Of a DNA stretch of 64,000 nt, positions 61,085 to 64,000 are shown in pieces. The stretch lies in NCBI GenBank assembly GCA_019321725.1, contig CM033108.1:5846060-5910059 (forward strand), given 5' to 3'. A model generated the notes under the pieces. That model saw nothing but the letters and a program-made list of their open reading frames with translations, ran no database searches and was not told the origin of the DNA. The position numbers and the translations under genes are program-made. The stretch is from Paulownia fortunei. Lineage: Eukaryota > Streptophyta > Magnoliopsida > Lamiales > Paulowniaceae. The first letter of the stretch is position 1, and every line of letters starts with the position of its first letter.

Positions 61085-63235
61085 ATGGAGGTTGAAAAGC
61101 GAGGCATGAAGGGAGGATTTCTTCAGTTGTTCGATTGGAACGCCAAATCTCGAAAGAAGCTCTTCTCAAGCAAATCTGAGTTACATGGTAATTCTTATTT
61201 CTCTGTACGGTAGTAACCTTTTTTTCTGTTTTCATTCTCTAGTGGTGTTGCTTTTTTCCTCGCACTGTCCCGAGTTTTTAATGTAATTCGTGGTCTTTTG
61301 GTGCAGAGAGTTTGAACCAAGGGAAAGAAAATTTTCATGGTTCTGAACTTGCCCGAGTTGAGCAGGTACTTATCTTGAATTTCCTTCTCTGATTTTTTAA
61401 ACCAAATTATTCATTAACCTAGTGATACTTACTGTTGCTGTTTGTTGTATACTTGAATGAAGGGGCTTGAGAACAGGTTTGCTCCAAATGCCAGAGGTCA
61501 CAATTATTATCATTATGCTTCATCAGTAAGTGGTGATTCCGAATATGGAACAAAAGCACCTGGGGTTGTGGCACGTCTTATGGGACTGGATTCGTTGCCG
61601 ACTACAAATGTTACTGAACCTTGTTTTACCCCATTTATTGATTCTCACTCATTCAGAGATTCTAGTTACTTGAGGTCTGCTCCTGCATTACAAAGTGAGC
61701 ATGATATTGTAATCTTTGAAAGTGTGAGAAATAAATTGGATGGATTAACTAGGAATCCTTTGGACCCGAGGCTGCAGAAGGTGCACAACCGGCCAATTGA
61801 GAGGTTTCAAAAAGAGGTATTGCCTCCCAAATCTGCTAAGCCCATTTCCATTACTCAACACCGCCTCTTATCACCGGTCAAGAGTCCTGGGTTCATCCCA
61901 CCTAAAAATGCTGCTTACATAATTGAGGCGGCAGCCAAAATAATTGAGCAAAGTCCACGGTCAACCATTAAAGGCAAGTTGCCTTCACTTGGGTCTTCTT
62001 ATGGTCCGTTGAGAGTTCAGGATTTGAAGGACAAGATGGAGTCTGCCAAGAGATCATCCCAGTCAGCTGATGCATCCCAAAAGTGCAAAGAGCATAATTC
62101 CATTAAGAATATGAAGAAACAACATAGTACCAAGGGTCAGGTCCGATCAGCAGACAGTTATCTATATAAGGGTTTTGAAGAATCAAAAAAAGGTTCTCAA
62201 AGATTAAAGAGCAAGGAAAAGTCAGTTTCTCTTGCAGTTCTACCAAAGCCCAGCATTCAGAAGAGAGACGGGTTGGCTTCAGCTGATAACAGAAGCTCAG
62301 AGAAGCAAAAAGAACATAGTGACATCAAACCTAGCTATGTCAGCAGGAATCTTCCAAATACACAGAAGAATGTGGAGAAGCGAAGTTCGTCAAGAAGGCC
62401 TTCAGAAGTGCTCAGGCTGAATCATCAGAAGCAAAATTCTGTACCCGTCAAAGACGGAGAAAATTTTGAACCTTCATCTTCCCACCCAAAAGATAGAAAA
62501 GAGTCCTGTTTGTCCGCTAATCACATCCACGGGCGGGCAAATAGGACTGTAGATAAGATTGTTGTCAATAATGTGGTAACATCCAGAAAGACAAATGTAA
62601 TGGCAGCTGATCCTGGAAAAGAGCTTTCATCATCGAGATCAAAGACAACTTCAAAGAAAAAACTACATATCAATGGGAATATTCAGTCTGATGGAAGTGT
62701 TGCCAAAAAACCATTAGTGATGAATGATGAAAAATCTGTAAGATGTAATGCTGCATTTGAAGGTGATTGTGAATGGGATACAATTGACAAGAAGAATAAT
62801 TTGGATGTTGTGTCATTCACATTTACATCTCCAATCAAAAAGTCCGGAGCTGGATCCAATTCACGTGGAACAATCTCGGAAATAACTAGATCATTGTTTC
62901 CCAGTTGTGATCCTTTTGTACGTGAATCTGACTTAGGAAATTCTGCTGCGCCCTCTTCAGGGTTTAATGTCATTGGTGGGGATTCTTTAAGTGTTCTTTT
63001 GGAAATAAAACTAAAAGAATTGACTTCAAGGGTTGAGTTGTCCCAGCAAGACCTGTCGGAAGCAAGTTCTTTTTCTAGTTCTGCCAACATCTATGGAAAC
63101 ATGGGTCCAACTGTCAGCTTATCAAATTCTCTCCCCATGAACAATGGCACAAGCAAAGGCAAACAGGAAATCCAGAATGGCTCTGATTGCCCTTATGTTG
63201 ACAAATGTAGGCTCAAAGCTGAAAAAGAAAACAAG
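61085..63235 (+). CDS. TRM6/7/8-like protein (TON1-recruiting motif, DUF4378 family), 5' part
   Basis: Members of this plant family bind microtubules and/or recruit the TON1-PP2A complex that organises cortical microtubules and division planes. Exons: 61085-61187, 61307-61365, 61463-63235, in frame for 645 residues; the gene continues beyond the window. The start MEVEKRGMKGGFLQLFDWN and KSRKKLFSSKSEL are typical of the TRM6/7/8 group. APGVVARLMGLDSLP (VARLMGL at residues 90-96) is the conserved motif near the N-terminus of these proteins, and SPVKSPGFIPPKNAAYIIEA at 191-210 is also conserved. Residues 230-640 are Ser/Lys-rich and probably disordered. The C-terminal DUF4378 domain is not reached. 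The next exon may start at 63437 (EADAP), but its end is unclear. Confidence 0.85.
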
Positions 63236-64000
63236 GTACTTCACCTTCTATAATACTTTCTTCTTTTCCAATCACTTTTTTTGCTTCCACATTTTGTAAC
63301 TGTGTTTTTCATCTTTCTGGTAATATCATGCTGTAAACAACTAAAACAGTGAATAAACTATTCTTAGTGAAGAGGCTTACTAAAAGCTTACACATTAGAG
63401 TTTAATATTGGATTAATCATATTGCAAATTTGAAGGAAGCTGATGCTCCAGTAACTAATGGGTCTTTCTTCTCTAATTTTTGGTGGTTGTTTTTTAATTA
63501 TTTGAAATTTGTAAGACCAAATTATTATAAATTATGCACAGTAGTAACTAATGTGTCTTCTCTAATTGTAGGCATATATATTGTTGTATGTATAATTCCT
63601 GAATTCCTAGCATGAGCTGATCTCGAATTAACTTCATTAGGTAACTCATCGAGATTTTATTTCCGGAACAAAATATGGCAACATGTCAGTTGGCTTTATT
63701 GCAAAACCTGCCCTTGTAGAAAAGAGGGGAAGATAAACACGTCTTCTTTTGTGGATGCCTGATATATGAACCTACTTACTGGGCTCTGTAGTTTACTACT
63801 ACCGGACCCCACATATCCAAAGATCATAATGAAATTTAAATTATTTTCATGTTGAGTGGCAACACTAAAATGCAGAAGAGTTAATTTGAGGAGTCATTAG
63901 GAAATGATAATTTTGTTTGGTACATTCTCTTGCATCCTAATTTGTGACTTCAACTAATACTCTAGTTGTTGGCAAGCAAGGTTAAGAAATGGACACTGAA
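63236..64000 (+). other. TRM gene intron 3 and further unassigned sequence
   Basis: After the donor at 63236 an acceptor-like AG precedes gaagctgatgctcca (63437-63451), which continues the frame for five codons before a possible donor (gtaact). The downstream sequence to 64000 is mostly AT-rich without a clear exon. The window ends inside this gene. Confidence 0.4.

Noticed and set aside
62232..63090. Overlapping frames inside the TRM exon 3 (62232-62420 plus, 62683-63090 minus)
   Set aside because: Shadows of the real TRM reading frame.

Overview
This window looks like nuclear DNA of a flowering plant, most likely a eudicot. It is very AT-rich, its genes are split by many GT-AG introns, and it carries plant protein families (CBP60, DUF3511, TRM) together with a Ty1/copia element primed by initiator tRNA-Met, several hAT-type elements and a Tourist-like MITE. 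I cannot name the species from the sequence. No bacterial features, CRISPR array, rRNA gene or convincing tRNA gene was seen.

Layout. 1-3190: AT-rich intergenic DNA with one end of a CACTA-like element. 3823-7962 (minus): a complete eight-exon CBP60 calmodulin-binding transcription factor gene (560 aa), with a cluster of CGCG boxes upstream. 8770-22967: about 14 kb without a gene, filled by simple repeats, foldback sequences, a minisatellite, a possible SINE and two hAT elements with clear 8-bp target duplications. 22968-29504: a decayed Ty1/copia retrotransposon (minus) with two LTRs, PBS, PPT and broken gag-pol. 29600-30115: a diverged tandem duplication running into a large inverted repeat. 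30129-35331: a probable long solo LTR into which two other elements have inserted. 35.5-38.8 kb: foldback MITE and AT-rich DNA. 38.9-44.6 kb: probable 5'-UTR intron of the next gene. 44616-53232 (plus): a complete eleven-exon gene for a mut-7-type DEDDy 3'-5' exonuclease (569 aa), including one GC-AG intron and a MITE in intron 6. 54842-55141 (plus): a small single-exon DUF3511 gene. 55.1-60.1 kb: AT-rich intergenic DNA with two foldback elements. 61085-end (plus): the 5' part of a TRM6/7/8-like (TON1-recruiting motif) gene that runs off the window.

The four genes do not form a pathway: they are a calcium/defence transcription factor, an RNA-processing exonuclease, an unknown small basic protein and a cortical microtubule protein. 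I did not find a new multigene system. The most informative observations are about repeat history (three copies of one hAT MITE family, a 1.4-kb hAT element with an exact target duplication, nested insertions in a solo LTR, a large inverted repeat) and gene structure (GC-AG intron, CGCG-box cluster, possible antisense ORF inside an intron). All exon boundaries were worked out by hand from splice signals, frame continuity and remembered family sequence, and have not been checked against transcripts.
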